A stretch of 64,000 nucleotides of DNA, from the NCBI RefSeq assembly GCF_002234675.1, contig NC_019870.2, forward strand, positions 186,001 through 250,000, written 5' to 3'. Source of the DNA: Oryzias latipes (taxonomy: Eukaryota > Chordata > Actinopteri > Beloniformes > Adrianichthyidae). Every line of letters starts with the position of its first letter. Position 1 is the first letter of the stretch. The notes below the pieces were generated by a model. That model was not told where the DNA came from. It did no database searches and saw only the letters and a program-made list of their open reading frames with translations. Below are positions 54,601-57,149 of this stretch, piece after piece. The position numbers and the translations under genes were made by a program.

Positions 54601-55988
54601 CAAAGCCTTCCCGTTTCTTGGAACCACAACCCCCTTCTAAATCAAGACCTGGTCCTCATCCTGTTAAAAGGCCAAAGCCTTCCCGTTTCTTGGAACCACA
54701 ACCCCCTTCTAAATCAAGACCTGTTCCTCATCCTGTTAAAAGGCCAAAGCCTTCCCGTTTTTTGGAACCACAACCCCCTTCTAAATCAAGACTTAGTCCT
54801 CATCCTGTTACAAGGCCAAAGCCTTCCGGTTTTTTGGAACCAAATCCCCCTTCTAAATCAAGACCTAGTCCTCATCCTGTTAAAAGGCCAAAGCTTTCTC
54901 ATTTTTTGGAACCACATCCCCCTTCTAAATCAAGACCTAGTCCTCATCCTGTTACAAGGCCAAAGCCTTCACATTTTTTGGAACCAAATTACCCAATTAA
55001 ATTCAAACCTCGTCCTCATCCTCCTTCGAGACCAAATCCCTCCCGTTTTCTAAAACCAACAACTCCTACTCGGCTAAGACCTAGGCCTCTTCCCCAACCA
55101 GCTCCCATGCCAAAGCCCTCTTATTCACTGGAGCCACATCTTCCCACTCATTTAAGACCTCACCCCCAACCGGCTCAGAGGCCAGAGCCTTCCTATCATC
55201 TAGAACAAAGTCCTCCTAGACCTCATCCACAAATTGCTTCAAGACCACAGCCTTCCCATTTTTTAGAACCAAATCCCCTTACTCAGTTAAGACCTAGTCC
55301 CCAAATGGCTCCAAGACCAAAGCCATCTCTTTTCCTAGAAACAAACCCCTCACCTTTGTTAAGGCCTCATCCCAAACCAGTTCCCAGGCCAAAGCCTTCC
55401 CGTTTCTTGAAACCGAGTTCCCCCTCCCTATTAAGACCACATCTCCAACCAGCTCCAGGGCCAAAGCCTTCTCATTTCCAGGTACCAAATCCTCCCACTG
55501 TGTTAAGACAACATCCCCAGCTGGCTTCAAAACCACGGCATGTACAATTATTGGACTCAAAACCTTCCACTTTGTCAAGACCACAACCTCCCAGGTTCCT
55601 GCTCCCAAACAATCCAAACTATTCACAAGCGCGACCTTTGTCAAACTCCAAGCCCCAGCTACAAGGCCTCCTTAGACAGGAGAGTCCAAACTTATCAAAA
55701 CCTCAGCCAACCAGCTTTCATATGCCACAGCCCCCAGACTTTACCAAGCAACGAGGCTCCTTTGTTTCAAGGTTGCACCATTTTAATCTTTATAAGCCAC
55801 AACCTACAATGTTTACAAAGCCACAATATCCAGTTTTTGCCAGGCCTCAGCCTTTTAACATAATCAGGCCAAGGCCCAGAAAGGTGAATCCCTCAAGCCC
55901 ACAAAAGCCACAGTACCCTCATGTCTACAGACCACAGACTGCAGCTCTATCAAGACCAAGGAGGTTTCACATCAATGTACCCACCTGA
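24684..55988 (+). CDS. giant ZP-N/mucin-like secreted protein, exon 5 (31.3-kb mucin and Pro-rich exon)
   Basis: One uninterrupted frame of 10,434 codons from the acceptor at 24683 to TGA at 55986-55988. With exons 1-4 it predicts about 10,632 residues. Order: the end of the second N-terminal module (LLEIIYLDSDGE, Cys220); a unique Thr/Ser-rich stretch (to about residue 578); 15 repeats of 600 residues rich in Thr, Ser and Asn with many N-x-S/T sites (579-9578); a cut-down 16th unit; and a Pro/Lys/Arg-rich tail (about 9845-10632) with 24-residue repeats. Only two cysteines occur in the exon (220 and 9895). There is no transmembrane segment, von Willebrand D domain, cystine knot, SEA domain or ZP-C half, so secretion is inferred. 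Dense O-glycosylation is expected from composition. I do not recognise a named gene. The tail could suggest binding to acidic partners, which is inference. Confidence 0.9.
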   Translation, partial: DSLLEIIYLDSDGEMSTILVPCFTAAKRGMGTQHPKALGGQDQPNVTIDTPSTKDPLSPSVADLKSSKSLKMFSTIITDVLTATTFPQENTKYTSSGSDVSNANQTTTNITAAPPNIRVQSRTPVISSATTHLDTLKKLEVFLPDASVITASTNSATPSPIFKNQTDHLKSTFNSKAAITSSTTNDKTELITETITQTTIFKVTSDIEDPNTTPKTKTARDALIKTNEVTYTPPSMTAFPYTASTLNEGIDDYNFSTDSRKFTGDSNTISHVLSPSIPIFTMSQAASMHQNGLHTAKASRAKTKPKNVLETLSKNTPTTVMETGSVNESLTYLRSSKPAHNTSPTSSTHDLDLASNSSKTTVLLATDTDSLSQNATLTPDTPTQNQSSATSNWTVNTFKSAASITHETLSDTPQTTTDPQTNSALIMSSTVLTKTNDTAAFSGLAENSKGEIPRDIKDLSTDMFPSSITDVTSTDMSVTSSFHKTSIDSVFNATLANTVSGTQNTTTPTLITATSQPTTPLENWTSKTHPTSSTDDLNLASDTAHTTVLLDTFKSPEAGKRSEINFPAFLTTRHDSTHPTSVTQVYKKSTDVSVTERNYQGLAATKDSSLLSSRFPDLMVSTSDKATTSTDDHLSSTGLTTSSLPNARPNVLISTTFDSGQSTDSLSSPSATRIIHNKTIGGPTISTDTPVKITARTNTGSDSKNLLPTTTSQSWLSSTTSDITTFNNPSAFTNNWTTNNIQSTLKSELKATTDIPITTNKQLLSPKANQTTSNALIITPATDTKNSVYPTTAILRETTSMPVTDDNGLSTMLYEGTPAPTTPQTSRASVPKTTEQNTNTEAKISSTSVKSTENPLMIDAMANLKDTLITTTTALTTMASMTNTTGVNSWTDPLTYTTTHHFTNILNTSSSTTTGPPEIPATSATVYSSKSKNTPIRTTPLSIGTKSPIATALGDVKGTENRSAVTENLFNSLLSTLASETPIQNQGSATSNWTVNTFKSAASTTHETLSDTPQTTTDPQTNSALIMSSTVLTKTNDTAAFSGLAENSKGEIPWDIKDLSTDMFPISITDVTSTDMSVTSSFHKTSIDSVFNATLANTVSGTQNTTTPTLITATSQPTTPLENWTSKTHPTSSTDDLNLASDTAHTTVLLDTFKSPEAGKRSEINFPAFLTTRHDSTHPTSVTQVYKKSTDVSVTERNYQGLAATKDSSLLSSRFPDLMVSTSDKAITSTDDHLSSTGLTTSSLPNARPNVLISTTFDSGQSTDSLSSPSATRIIHNKTIGGPTISTDTPVKIPARTNTGSDSKNLLPTTTSQSWLSSTTSDITTFNNPSAFTNNWTTNNIQSTLKSELKATTDIPITTNKQLLSPKANQTTSNALIITPATDTKNSVYPTTEILRETTSMPVTDDNGLSTMLYEGTPAPTTPQTSRASVPKTTEQNTNTEAKISSISVKSTENPLMIDAMANLKDTLITTTTALTTMASMTNTTGVNSWTDPLTYTTTHHFTNILNTSSSTTTGPPEIPATSATVYSSKSNNTPIRTTPLSIGTKSPIATALGDVKGTENRSAVTENLFNSLLSTLASETPIQNQGSATSNWTVNTFKSAASTTHETLSDTPQTTTDPQTNSALIMSSTVLTKTNDTAAFSGLTENSKGEIPWDIKDLSTDMFPSSITDVTSTDMSVTSSFHKTSIDSVFNATLANTVSGTQNTTTPTLITATSQPTTPLKNWTSKTHPTSSTGDLNLASDTAHTTVLLDTFKSPEAGKRSEINFPAFLTTRHDSTHPTSATQVYKKSTDVSVTERNYQGLAATKDSSLLSSRFPDLMVSTSDKATTSTDDHLSSTGLTTSSLPNARPNVLISTTFDSGQSTDSLSSPSATTITHSKTIGGPTISTDTPVKITARTNTGSDSKNLLPTTTSQSWLSSTTSDITTFNNPSAFTNNWTTNNIQSTLKSEPKATTDIPITTNKQLLSPKANQTTSNALIITPATDTKNSVYPTTAILRETTSMPVTDDNGLSTMLYEGTPAPTTPQTSRASVPKTTEQNTNTEAKISSTSVKSTENPLMIDAMANLKDTLITTTTALTTMASMTNTTGVNSWTDPLTYTTTHHFTNILNTSSSTTTGPPEIPATSATVYSSKSNNTPIRTTPLSIGTKSPIATALGDVKGTENRSAVTENLFNSLLSTLASETPIQNQGSATSNWTVNTFKSAASTTHETLSDTPQTTTDPQTNSALIMSSTVLTKTNDTAAFSGLAENSKGEIPRDIKDLSTDMHPSSITDVTSTDMSVTSSFHKTSIDSVFNATLANTISGTQNTTTPTLITATSQPTTPLENWTSKTHPTSSTDDLNLASDTAHTTVLLDTFKSPEAGKRSEINFPAFLTTRHDSTHPTSVTQVYKKSTDVSVTERNYQGLAATKDSSLLSSRFPDLMVSTSDKATTSTDDHLSSTGLTTSSLPNARPNVLISTTFDSGQSTDSLSSPSATTITHSKTIGGPTISTDTPVKITARTNTGSDSKNLLPTTTSQSWLSSTTSDITTFNNPSAFTNNWTTNNIQSTLKSELKATTDIPITTNKQLLSPKANQTTSDALIITPATDTKNSVYPTTAILRETTSMPVTDDNGLSTMLYEGTPAPTTPQTSRASVPKTTEQNTNTEAKISSTSVKSTENPLMIDAMANLKDTLITTTTALTTMASMTNTTGVNSWTDPLTYTTTHHFTNILNTSSSTTTGPPEIPATSATVYSSKSNNTPIRTTPLSIGTKSPIATALGDVKGTENRSAVTENLFNSLLSTLASETPIQNQGSATSNWTVNTFKSAASTTHETLSDTPQTTTDPQTNSALIMSSTVLTKTNDTAAFSGLAENSKGEIPWDIKDLSTDMFPISITDVTSTDMSVTSSFHKTSIDSVFNATLANTVSGTQNTTTPTLITATSQPTTPLENWTSKTHPTSSTDDLNLASDTAHTTVLLDTFKSPEAGKRSEINFPAFLTTRHDSTHPTSVTQVYKKSTDVSVTERNYQGLAATKDSSLLSSRFPDLMVSTSDKAITSTDDHLSSTGLTTSSLPNARPNVLISTTFDSGQSTDSLSSPSATRIIHNKTIGGPTISTDTPVKITARTNTGSDSKNLLPTTTSQSWLSSTTSDITTFNNPSAFTNNWTTNNIQSTLKSELKATTDIPITTNKQLLSPKANQTTSNALIITPATDTKNSVYPTTAILRETTSMPVTDDNGLSTMLYEGTPAPTTPQTSRASVPKTTEQNTNTEAKISSISVKSTENPLMIDAMANLKDTLITTTTALTTMASMTNTTGVNSWTDPLTYTTTHHFTNILNTSSSTTTGPPEIPATSATVYSSKSNNTPIRTTPLSIGTKSPIATALGDVKGTENRSAVTENLFNSLLSTLASETPIQNQGSATSNWTVNTFKSAASTTHETLSDTPQTTTDPQTNSALIMSSTVLTKTNDTAAFSGLTENSKGEIPWDIKDLSTDMFPSSITDVTSTDMSVTSSFHKTSIDSVFNATLANTVSGTQNTTTPTLITATSQPTTPLKNWTSKTHPTSSTGDLNLASDTAHTTVLLDTFKSPEAGKRSEINFPAFLTTRHDSTHPTSATQVYKKSTDVSVTERNYQGLAATKDSSLLSSRFPDLMVSTSDKATTSTDDHLSSTGLTTSSLPNARPNVLISTTFDSGQSTDSLSSPSATTITHSKTIGGPTISTDTPVKITPRTNTGSDSKNLLPTTTSQSWLSSTTSDITTFNNPSAFTNNWTTNNIQSTLKSELKATTDIPITTNKQLLSPKANQTTSNALIITPATDTKNSVYPTTAILRETTSMPVTDDNGLSTMLYEGTPAPTTPQTSRASVPKTTEQNTNTEAKISSTSVKSTENPLMIDAMANLKDTLITTTTALTTMASMTNTTGVNSWTDPLTYTTTHHFTNILNTSSSTTTGPPEIPATSATVYSSKSNNTPIRTTPLSIGTKSPIATALGDVKGTENRSAVTENLFNSLLSTLASETPIQNQGSATSNWTVNTFKSAASTTHETLSDTPQTTTDPQTNSALIMSSTVLTKTNDTAAFSGLAENSKGEIPRDIKDLSTDMHPSSITDVTSTDMSVTSSFHKTSIDSVFNATLANTISGTQNTTTPTLITATSQPTTPLENWTSKTHPTSSTDDLNLASDTAHTTVLLDTFKSPEAGKRSEINFPAFLTTRHDSTHPTSVTQVYKKSTDVSVTERNYQGLAATKDSSLLSSRFPDLMVSTSDKATTSTDDHLSSTGLTTSSLPNARPNVLISTTFDSGQSTDSLSSPSATTITHSKTIGGPTISTDTPVKITARTNTGSDSKNLLPTTTSQSWLSSTTSDITTFNNPSAFTNNWTTNNIQSTLKSELKATTDIPITTNKQLLSPKANQTTSDALIITPATDTKNSVYPTTAILRETTSMPVTDDNGLSTMLYEGTPAPTTPQTSRASVPKTTEQNTNTEAKISSTSVKSTENPLMIDAMANLKDTLITTTTALTTMASMTNTTGVNSWTDPLTYTTTHHFTNILNTSSSTTTGPPKIPATSATVYSSKSNNTPIRTTPLSIGTKSPIATALGDVKGTENRSAVTENLFNSLLSTLASETPIQNQGSATSNWTVNTFKSAASTTHETLSDTPQTTTDPQINSALIMSSTVLTKTNDTAAFSGLTENSKGEIPWDIKDLSTDMFPISITDVTSTDMSVTSSFHKTSIDSVFNATLANTVSGTQNTTTPTLITATSQPTTPLENWTSKTHPTSSTDDLNLASDTAHTTVLLDTFKSPEAGKRSEINFPAFLTTRHDSTHPTSVTQVYKKSTDVSVTERNYQGLAATKDSSLLSSRFPDLMVSTSDKATTSTDDHLSSTGLTTSSLPNARPNVLISTTFDSGQSTDSLSSPSATTIIHNKTIGGPTISTDTPVKITARTNTGSDSKNLLPTTTSQSWLSSTTSDITTFNNPSAFTNNWTTNNIQSTLKSELKATTDIPITTNKQLLSPKANQTTSDALIITPATDTKNSVYPTTAILRETTSMPVTDDNGLSTMLYEGTPAPTTPQTSRASVPKTTEQNTNTEAKISSISVKSTENPLMIDAMANLKDTLITTTTALTTMASMTNTTGVNSWTDPLTYTTTHHFTNILNTSSSTTTGPPEIPATSATVYSSKSNNTPIRTTPLSIGTKSPIATALGDVKGTENRSTVTENLFNSPLSTLASETPIQNQGSATSNWTVNTFKSAASTTHETLSDTPQTTTDPQTNSALIMSSTVLTKTNDTAAFSGLAENSKGEIPRDIKDLSTDMHPSSITDVTSTDMSVTSSFHKTSIDSVFNATLANTISGTQNTTTPTLITATSQPTTPLENWTSKTHPTSSTDDLNLASDTAHTTVLLDTFKSPEAGKRSEINFPAFLTTRHDSTHPTSVTQVYKKSTDVSVTERNYQGLAATKDSSLLSSRFPDLMVSTSDKATTSTDDHLSSTGLTTSSLPNARPNVLISTTFDSGQSTDSLSSPSATTITHSKTIGGPTISTDTPVKITARTNTGSDSKNLLPTTTSQSWLSSTTSDITTFNNPSAFTNNWTTNNIQSTLKSELKATTDIPITTNKQLLSPKANQTTSNALIITPATDTKNSVYPTTAILRETTSMPVTDDNGLSTMLYEGTPAPTTPQTSRASVPKTTEQNTNTEAKISSISVKSTENPLMIDAMANLKDTLITTTTALTTMASMTNTTGVNSWTDPLTYTTTHHFTNILNTSSSTTTGPPEIPATSATVYSSKSNNTPIRTTPLSIGTKSPIATALGDVKGTENRSAVTENLFNSLLSTLASETPIQNQGSATSNWTVNTFKSAASTTHETLSDTPQTTTDPQTNSALIMSSTVLTKTNDTAAFSGLAENSKGEIPRDIKDLSTDMHPSSITDVTSTDMSVTSSFHKTSIDSVFNATLANTVSGTQNTTTPTLITATSQPTTPLENWTSKTHPTSSTDDLNLASDTAHTTVLLDTFKSPEAGKRSEINFPAFLTTRHDSTHPTSVTQVYKKSTDVSVTERNYQGLAATKDSSLLSSRFPDLMVSTSDKATTSTDDHLSSTGLTTSSLPNARPNVLISTTFDSGQSTDSLSSPSATTITHSKTIGGPTISTDTPVKITARTNTGSDSKNLLPTTTSQSWLSSTTSDITTFNNPSAFTNNWTTNNIQSTLKSELKATTDIPITTNKQLLSPKANQTTSDALIITPATDTKNSVYPTTAILRETTSMPVTDDNGLSTMLYEGTPAPTTPQTSRASVPKTTEQNTNTEAKISSISVKSTENPLMIDAMANLKDTLITTTTALTTMASMTNTTGVNSWTDPLTYTTTHHFTNILNTSSSTTTGPPEIPATSATVYSSKSNNTPIRTTPLSIGTKSPIATALGDVKGTENRSAVTENLFNSLLSTLASETPIQNQGSATSNWTVNTFKSAASTTHETLSDTPQTTTDPQTNSALIMSSTVLTKTNDTAAFSGLAENSKGEIPRDIKDLSTDMHPSSITDVTSTDMSVTSSFHKTSIDSVFNATLANTVSGTQNTTTPTLITATSQPTTPLENWTSKTHPTSSTDDLNLASDTAHTTVLLDTFKSPEAGKRSEINFPAFLTTRHDSTHPTSVTQVYKKSTDVSVTERNYQGLAATKDSSLLSSRFPDLMVSTSDKAITSTDDHLSSTGLTTSSLPNARPNVLISTTFDSGQSTDSLSSPSATTITHSKTIGGPTISTDTPVKITARTNTGSDSKNLLPTTTSQSWLSSTTSDITTFNNPSAFTNNWTTNNIQSTLKSELKATTDIPITTNKQLLSPKANQTTSDALIITPATDTKNSVYPTTAILRETTSMPVTDDNGLSTMLYEGTPAPTTPQTSRASVPKTTEQNTNTEAKISSISVKSTENPLMIDAMANLKDTLITTTTALTTMASMTNTTGVNSWTDPLTYTTTHHFTNILNTSSSTTTGPPEIPATSATVYSSKSNNTPIRTTPLSIGTKSPIATALGDVKGTENRSAVTENLFNSLLSTLASETPIQNQGSATSNWTVNTFKSAASTTHETLSDTPQTTTDPQTNSALIMSSTVLTKTNDTAAFSGLAENSKGEIPRDIKDLSTDMFPSSITDVTSTDMSVTSSFHKTSIDSVFNATLANTVSGTQNTTTPTLITATSQPTTPLENWTSKTHPTSSTGDLNLASDTAHITVLLDTFKSPEAGKRSEINFPAFLTTRHDSTHPTSVTQVYKKSTDVSVTERNYQGLAATKDSSLLSSRFPDLMVSTSDKATTSTDDHLSSTGLTTSSLPNARPNVLISTTFDSGQSTDSLSSPSATTITHSKTIGGPTISTDTPVKITARTNTGSDSKNLLPTTTSQSWLSSTTSDITTFNNPSAFTNNWTTNNIQSTLKSELKATTDIPITTNKQLLSPKANQTTSDALIITPATDTKDSVYPTTAILRETTSMPVTDDNGLSTMLYEGTPAPTTPQTSRASVPKTTEQNTNTEAKISSISVKSTENPLMIDAMANLKDTLITTTTALTTMASMTNTTGVNSWTDPLTYTTTHHFTNILNTSSSTTTGPPEIPATSATVYSSKSNNTPIRTTPLSIGTKSPIATALGDVKGTENRSAVTENLFNSLLSTLASETPIQNQGSATSNWTVNTFKSAASTTHETLSDTPQTTTDPQTNSALIMSSTVLTKTNDTAAFSGLAENSKGEIPRDIKDLSTDMHPSSITDVTSTDMSVTSSFHKTSIDSVFNATLANTISGTQNTTTPTLITATSQPTTPLENWTSKTHPTSSTDDLNLASDTAHTTVLLDTFKSPEAGKRSEINFPAFLTTRHDSTHPTSVTQVYKKSTDVSVTERNYQGLAATKDSSLLSSRFPDLMVSTSDKATTSTDDHLSSTGLTTSSLPNARPNVLISTTFDSGQSTDSLSSPSATTITHSKTIGGPTISTDTPVKITARTNTGSDSKNLLPTTTSQSWLSSTTSDITTFNNPSAFTNNWTTNNIQSTLKSELKATTDIPITTNKQLLSPKANQTTSDALIITPATDTKNSVYPTTAILRETTSMPVTDDNGLSTMLYEGTPAPTTPQTSRASVPKTTEQNTNTEAKISSISVKSTENPLMIDAMANLKDTLITTTTALTTMASMTNTTGVNSWTDPLTYTTTHHFTNILNTSSSTTTGPPEIPATSATVYSSKSTNTPIRTTPLSIGTKSPIATALGDVKGTENRSAVTENLFNSLLSTLASETPIQNQGSATSNWTVNTFKSAASTTHETLSDTPQTTTDPQTNSALIMSSTVLTKTNDTAAFSGLAENSKGEIPWDIKDLSTDMHPSSITDVTSTDMSVTSSFHKTSIDSVFNATLANTVSGTQNTTTPTLITATSQPTTPLKNWTSKTHPTSSTGDLNLASDTAHTTVLLDTFKSPEAGKRSEINFPAFLTTRHDSTHPTSVTQVYKKSTDVSVTERNYQGLAATKDSSLLSSRFPDLMVSTSDKAITSTDDHLSSTGLTTSSLPNARPNVLISTTFDSGQSTDSLSSPSATTITHSKTIGGPTISTDTPVKITARTNTGSDSKDLLPTTTSQSWLSSTTSDITTFNNPSAFTNNWTTNNIQSTLKHELKATTDIPITTNKQLLSPKANQTTSDALIITPATDTKNSVYPTTAILRETTSMPVTDDNGLSTMLYEGTPAPTTPQTSRASVPKTTEQNTNTEAKISSISVKSTENPLMIDAMANLKDTLITTTTALTTMASMTNTTGVNSWTDPLTYTTTHHFTNILNTSSSTTTGPPEIPATSATVYSSKSNNTPIRTTPLSIGTKSPIATALGDVKGTENRSAVTENLFNSLLSTLASETPIQNQGSATSNWTVNTFKSAASTTHETLSDTPQTTTDPQTNSALIMSSTVLTKTNDTAAFSGLAENSKGEIPWDIKDLSTDMHPSSITDVTSTDMSVTSSFHKTSIDSVFNATLANTVSGTQNTTTPTLITATSQPTTPLKNWTSKTHPTSSTGDLNLASDTAHTTVLLDTFKSPEAGKRSEINFPAFLTTRHDSTHPTSVTQVYKKSTDVSVTERNYQGLAATKDSSLLSSRFPDLMVSTSDKAITSTDDHLSSTGLTTSSLPNARPNVLISTTFDSGQSTDSLSSPSATTITHSKTIGGPTISTDTPVKITARTNTGSDSKDLLPTTTSQSWLSSTTSDITTFNNPSAFTNNWTTNNIQSTLKHELKATTDIPITTNKQLLSPKANQTTSDALIITPATDTKNSVYPTTAILRETTSMPVTDDNGLSTMLYEGTPAPTTPQTSRASVPKTTEQNTNTEAKISSISVKSTENPLMIDAMANLKDTLITTTTGLTTMASMTYTTGVNSWTDPLTYTTTHHFTNILNTSSSTTTGPPEIPATSAIVYSSKSNNTPIRTTPLSIGTKSPIATALGDVKGTENRSTVTENLFNSLLSTLASETHIQNQGSATSNWTVNTFKSAASTTHETLSDTPQTTTDPQTNSALIMSSTVLTKTNDTAAFSGLAENSTGEIPRDIKDLSTDMHPSSITDVTSTDMSVTSSFHKTSIDSVFNATLANTISGTQNTTSPTLITATSQPTTPLENWTSKTHPTRKQLLSPKANQTTSDALIIPPSAISKISVYSDTNIFMQFTTLSPTNEDFLSAIIYNSSSISTTPIYQTSSIFGSKHTVSTSTYLSTSPESQLLHLVEVHSSTMSGPNSQPFSKPKPSNLLRPQPQPIHTPNPYRYLKPSTPAPLRPRPQPTSRPKPFHVLEPNLPCLSRPRPQTPPRPMPSPFLHPHPPTMLTPRPQPAPMPNPSPYMEQNPSTHLRPSLQLAPMPKPSYYSEPNSHTWSRPRPQTASRPKPIRFTEQNPPTKLRPLPHPVTRPKPSRFSDPNPPSKSRPVPYPVTRPKPSRFLEPHPPSKSRPSPHPVTRPKPSRFLEPHPPSKSRPSPHPVKRPKPSRFLEPHPPSKSRPVPHPVTRPKPSRFLEPQPPSKSRLSPHPVTRPKPSRFLEPQPPSKSRPVPHPVKRPKPSRFLEPHPPSKSTPVPHPVKRPKPSRFLEPQPPSKSRPGPHPVKRPKPSRFLEPQPPSKSRPVPHPVKRPKPSRFLEPQPPSKSRLSPHPVTRPKPSGFLEPNPPSKSRPSPHPVKRPKLSHFLEPHPPSKSRPSPHPVTRPKPSHFLEPNYPIKFKPRPHPPSRPNPSRFLKPTTPTRLRPRPLPQPAPMPKPSYSLEPHLPTHLRPHPQPAQRPEPSYHLEQSPPRPHPQIASRPQPSHFLEPNPLTQLRPSPQMAPRPKPSLFLETNPSPLLRPHPKPVPRPKPSRFLKPSSPSLLRPHLQPAPGPKPSHFQVPNPPTVLRQHPQLASKPRHVQLLDSKPSTLSRPQPPRFLLPNNPNYSQARPLSNSKPQLQGLLRQESPNLSKPQPTSFHMPQPPDFTKQRGSFVSRLHHFNLYKPQPTMFTKPQYPVFARPQPFNIIRPRPRKVNPSSPQKPQYPHVYRPQTAALSRPRRFHINVPT
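25824..52823 (+). repeat. 15 tandem 1800-bp coding repeats (600 residues each)
   Basis: Units start at 25824 + 1800n. All 15 have exactly the same length, and no insertion or deletion was seen between them; differences are scattered single bases. Each unit runs from TPIQNQGSATSNWTVNTF, through SGLAENSKGEIP, NFPAFLTTRHDS, SSTGLTTSSLPNARPNV and KQLLSPKANQTTS, to ENLFNSLLSTLASE. Variants such as IPRDIKD/IPWDIKD, DMFPIS/DMFPSS/DMHPSS, PLENW/PLKNW and STDDL/STGDL allow individual units to be told apart. No cysteine occurs in the unit. Confidence 0.98.
52824..53620 (+). repeat. truncated 16th unit and decayed repeat edge
   Basis: The unit continues to about 53278, then 684 bp (228 codons, in frame) are missing relative to other units. 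Homology resumes at AAGCAGCTTCTTTCACCC (53280) up to GATGCATTGATTATC. After that the protein still resembles the unit faintly (IIPPSAISKISVY against IITPATDTKNSVY, then LSAIIYNSS against LSTMLYEGT), marking an old copy that escaped homogenisation. Confidence 0.85.
53622..55985 (+). repeat. Pro/Lys/Arg-rich tail with 72-bp repeats
   Basis: The reading frame changes composition sharply from Thr/Ser to Pro with Lys/Arg. The core, 54093-54956, is exactly 12 tandem 72-bp units encoding 24 residues such as RPKPSRFLEPHPPSKSRP followed by SPHPVT or VPHPVK. On both sides diverged relatives of the same motif (for example RPKPSYYSEPNSHTWSRP and RPKPSLFLETNPSPLLRP) extend it to about 25-30 units. Few acidic residues and many Lys/Arg make the tail strongly basic. 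The last residues are RRFHINVPT before the stop. Confidence 0.95.
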
Positions 55989-56495
55989 ATTCAGCCCCAA
56001 GTCCAACAGACAACCTCTTTTTGATAAGCGACATGTTAAATCAAAATGAGGATTTAAGAGGGAGTGTGAAGGAATATCAGATGTATCTTTGTACTTTCAT
56101 AAGATGAAAACTACCTCATCAGAGGACCATAAGTCTGAAAGCTGCATCAAATGTTAGAGATTAAACAAGCCAGTAATTCATCATCAGCTCTCCACACAAA
56201 CAAACTTCCCCTCTTAAGACCCAAGCTAATATTTGAGGTAACTCTCTAAATATGTAGTCACAGGGCTGAAGTTAATCAGAATACCCTACGGTGGAAATAT
56301 AACCAAGATGGGATGTCAACGTTTGAGGATGCCAGGTCCTGAGAAGCTAATAAGCAAAGTGAGAGCAACTGTTTTGATGAAAAAAAGACATTAACGTACC
56401 ATCACTGTGAGAGGATACCTGCTCTGCTATCTGAGCCCCTGCTGCTTCCATCTGTTTCAGCTAAGACTTAATAAAATGTACCCAGAGTTTTGACG
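55989..56495 (+). terminator. 3' UTR and polyadenylation signal of the mucin-like gene
   Basis: AATAAA at 56470-56475 lies about 480 bp after the stop and is followed by a T/G-rich stretch (TTTTGACGATGTTTTCTC, then TTGTCTTTTGTCTTTTC) that fits a downstream element. A second AATAAA near 56634 could be used instead. No further open frame or acceptor suggests extra coding exons. Confidence 0.6.
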
Positions 56496-56499
56496 ATGT

Positions 56500-57149
56500 T
56501 TTCTCAAAGTTCCTTGTCTTTTGTCTTTTCTTGGTGAGTTTACCTCTCTGTAATGGTGCTTATTGTAAAGAAATGTTATCATTGAAACTGAAAAACAAGT
56601 TTTCTGGATTCTGCATTAAAAAAAAAAGACTTATAATAAAAAATCTTAAACGTTTGACACAGTCTTTGAGTCCCAACTTTGATTCTGGTCTCCTTAGTGG
56701 GACCATGGGGGAGCATCAGCCCCCTAAAACCTGAAAGATCCATTTGGACCCATCACTACCCTCTACAAGCACCAACCGGAAGTGACGGCCGCTTCACCAA
56801 GCCTTTAGCGTTTGTTTTGTTTAACATTTGTTGTTTTATAGAACTTCTTTCTCTCTGGCTGCTGAACTTTTCCTACAAACATTTTGTTTCAGTGAAAGTA
56901 TCTTCATTTCTCTGGGTTTCAGCAGCAGGGACAGAAGCTGCTCTGCAGGAGTCTCCAAACTAACCTGGAAAAATTTGTCTTGATTTAGACTGAATGTTCT
57001 TTACTTATAAACATCAGGACCTTTAAGAAGCATCGGCCTGTGGATCAATGTAAAGCTGCTCTTTCTTTGTAACAAGTGATAAATAATGTCCTCATTAGTG
57101 GAATGGAAAGAGGTTTAGATAGATGATGTAAATTCTGCATATGTAGCGC
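56500..57149. other. intergenic: no recognised features
   Basis: Unique-looking sequence with short unsupported frames only. Confidence 0.5.
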
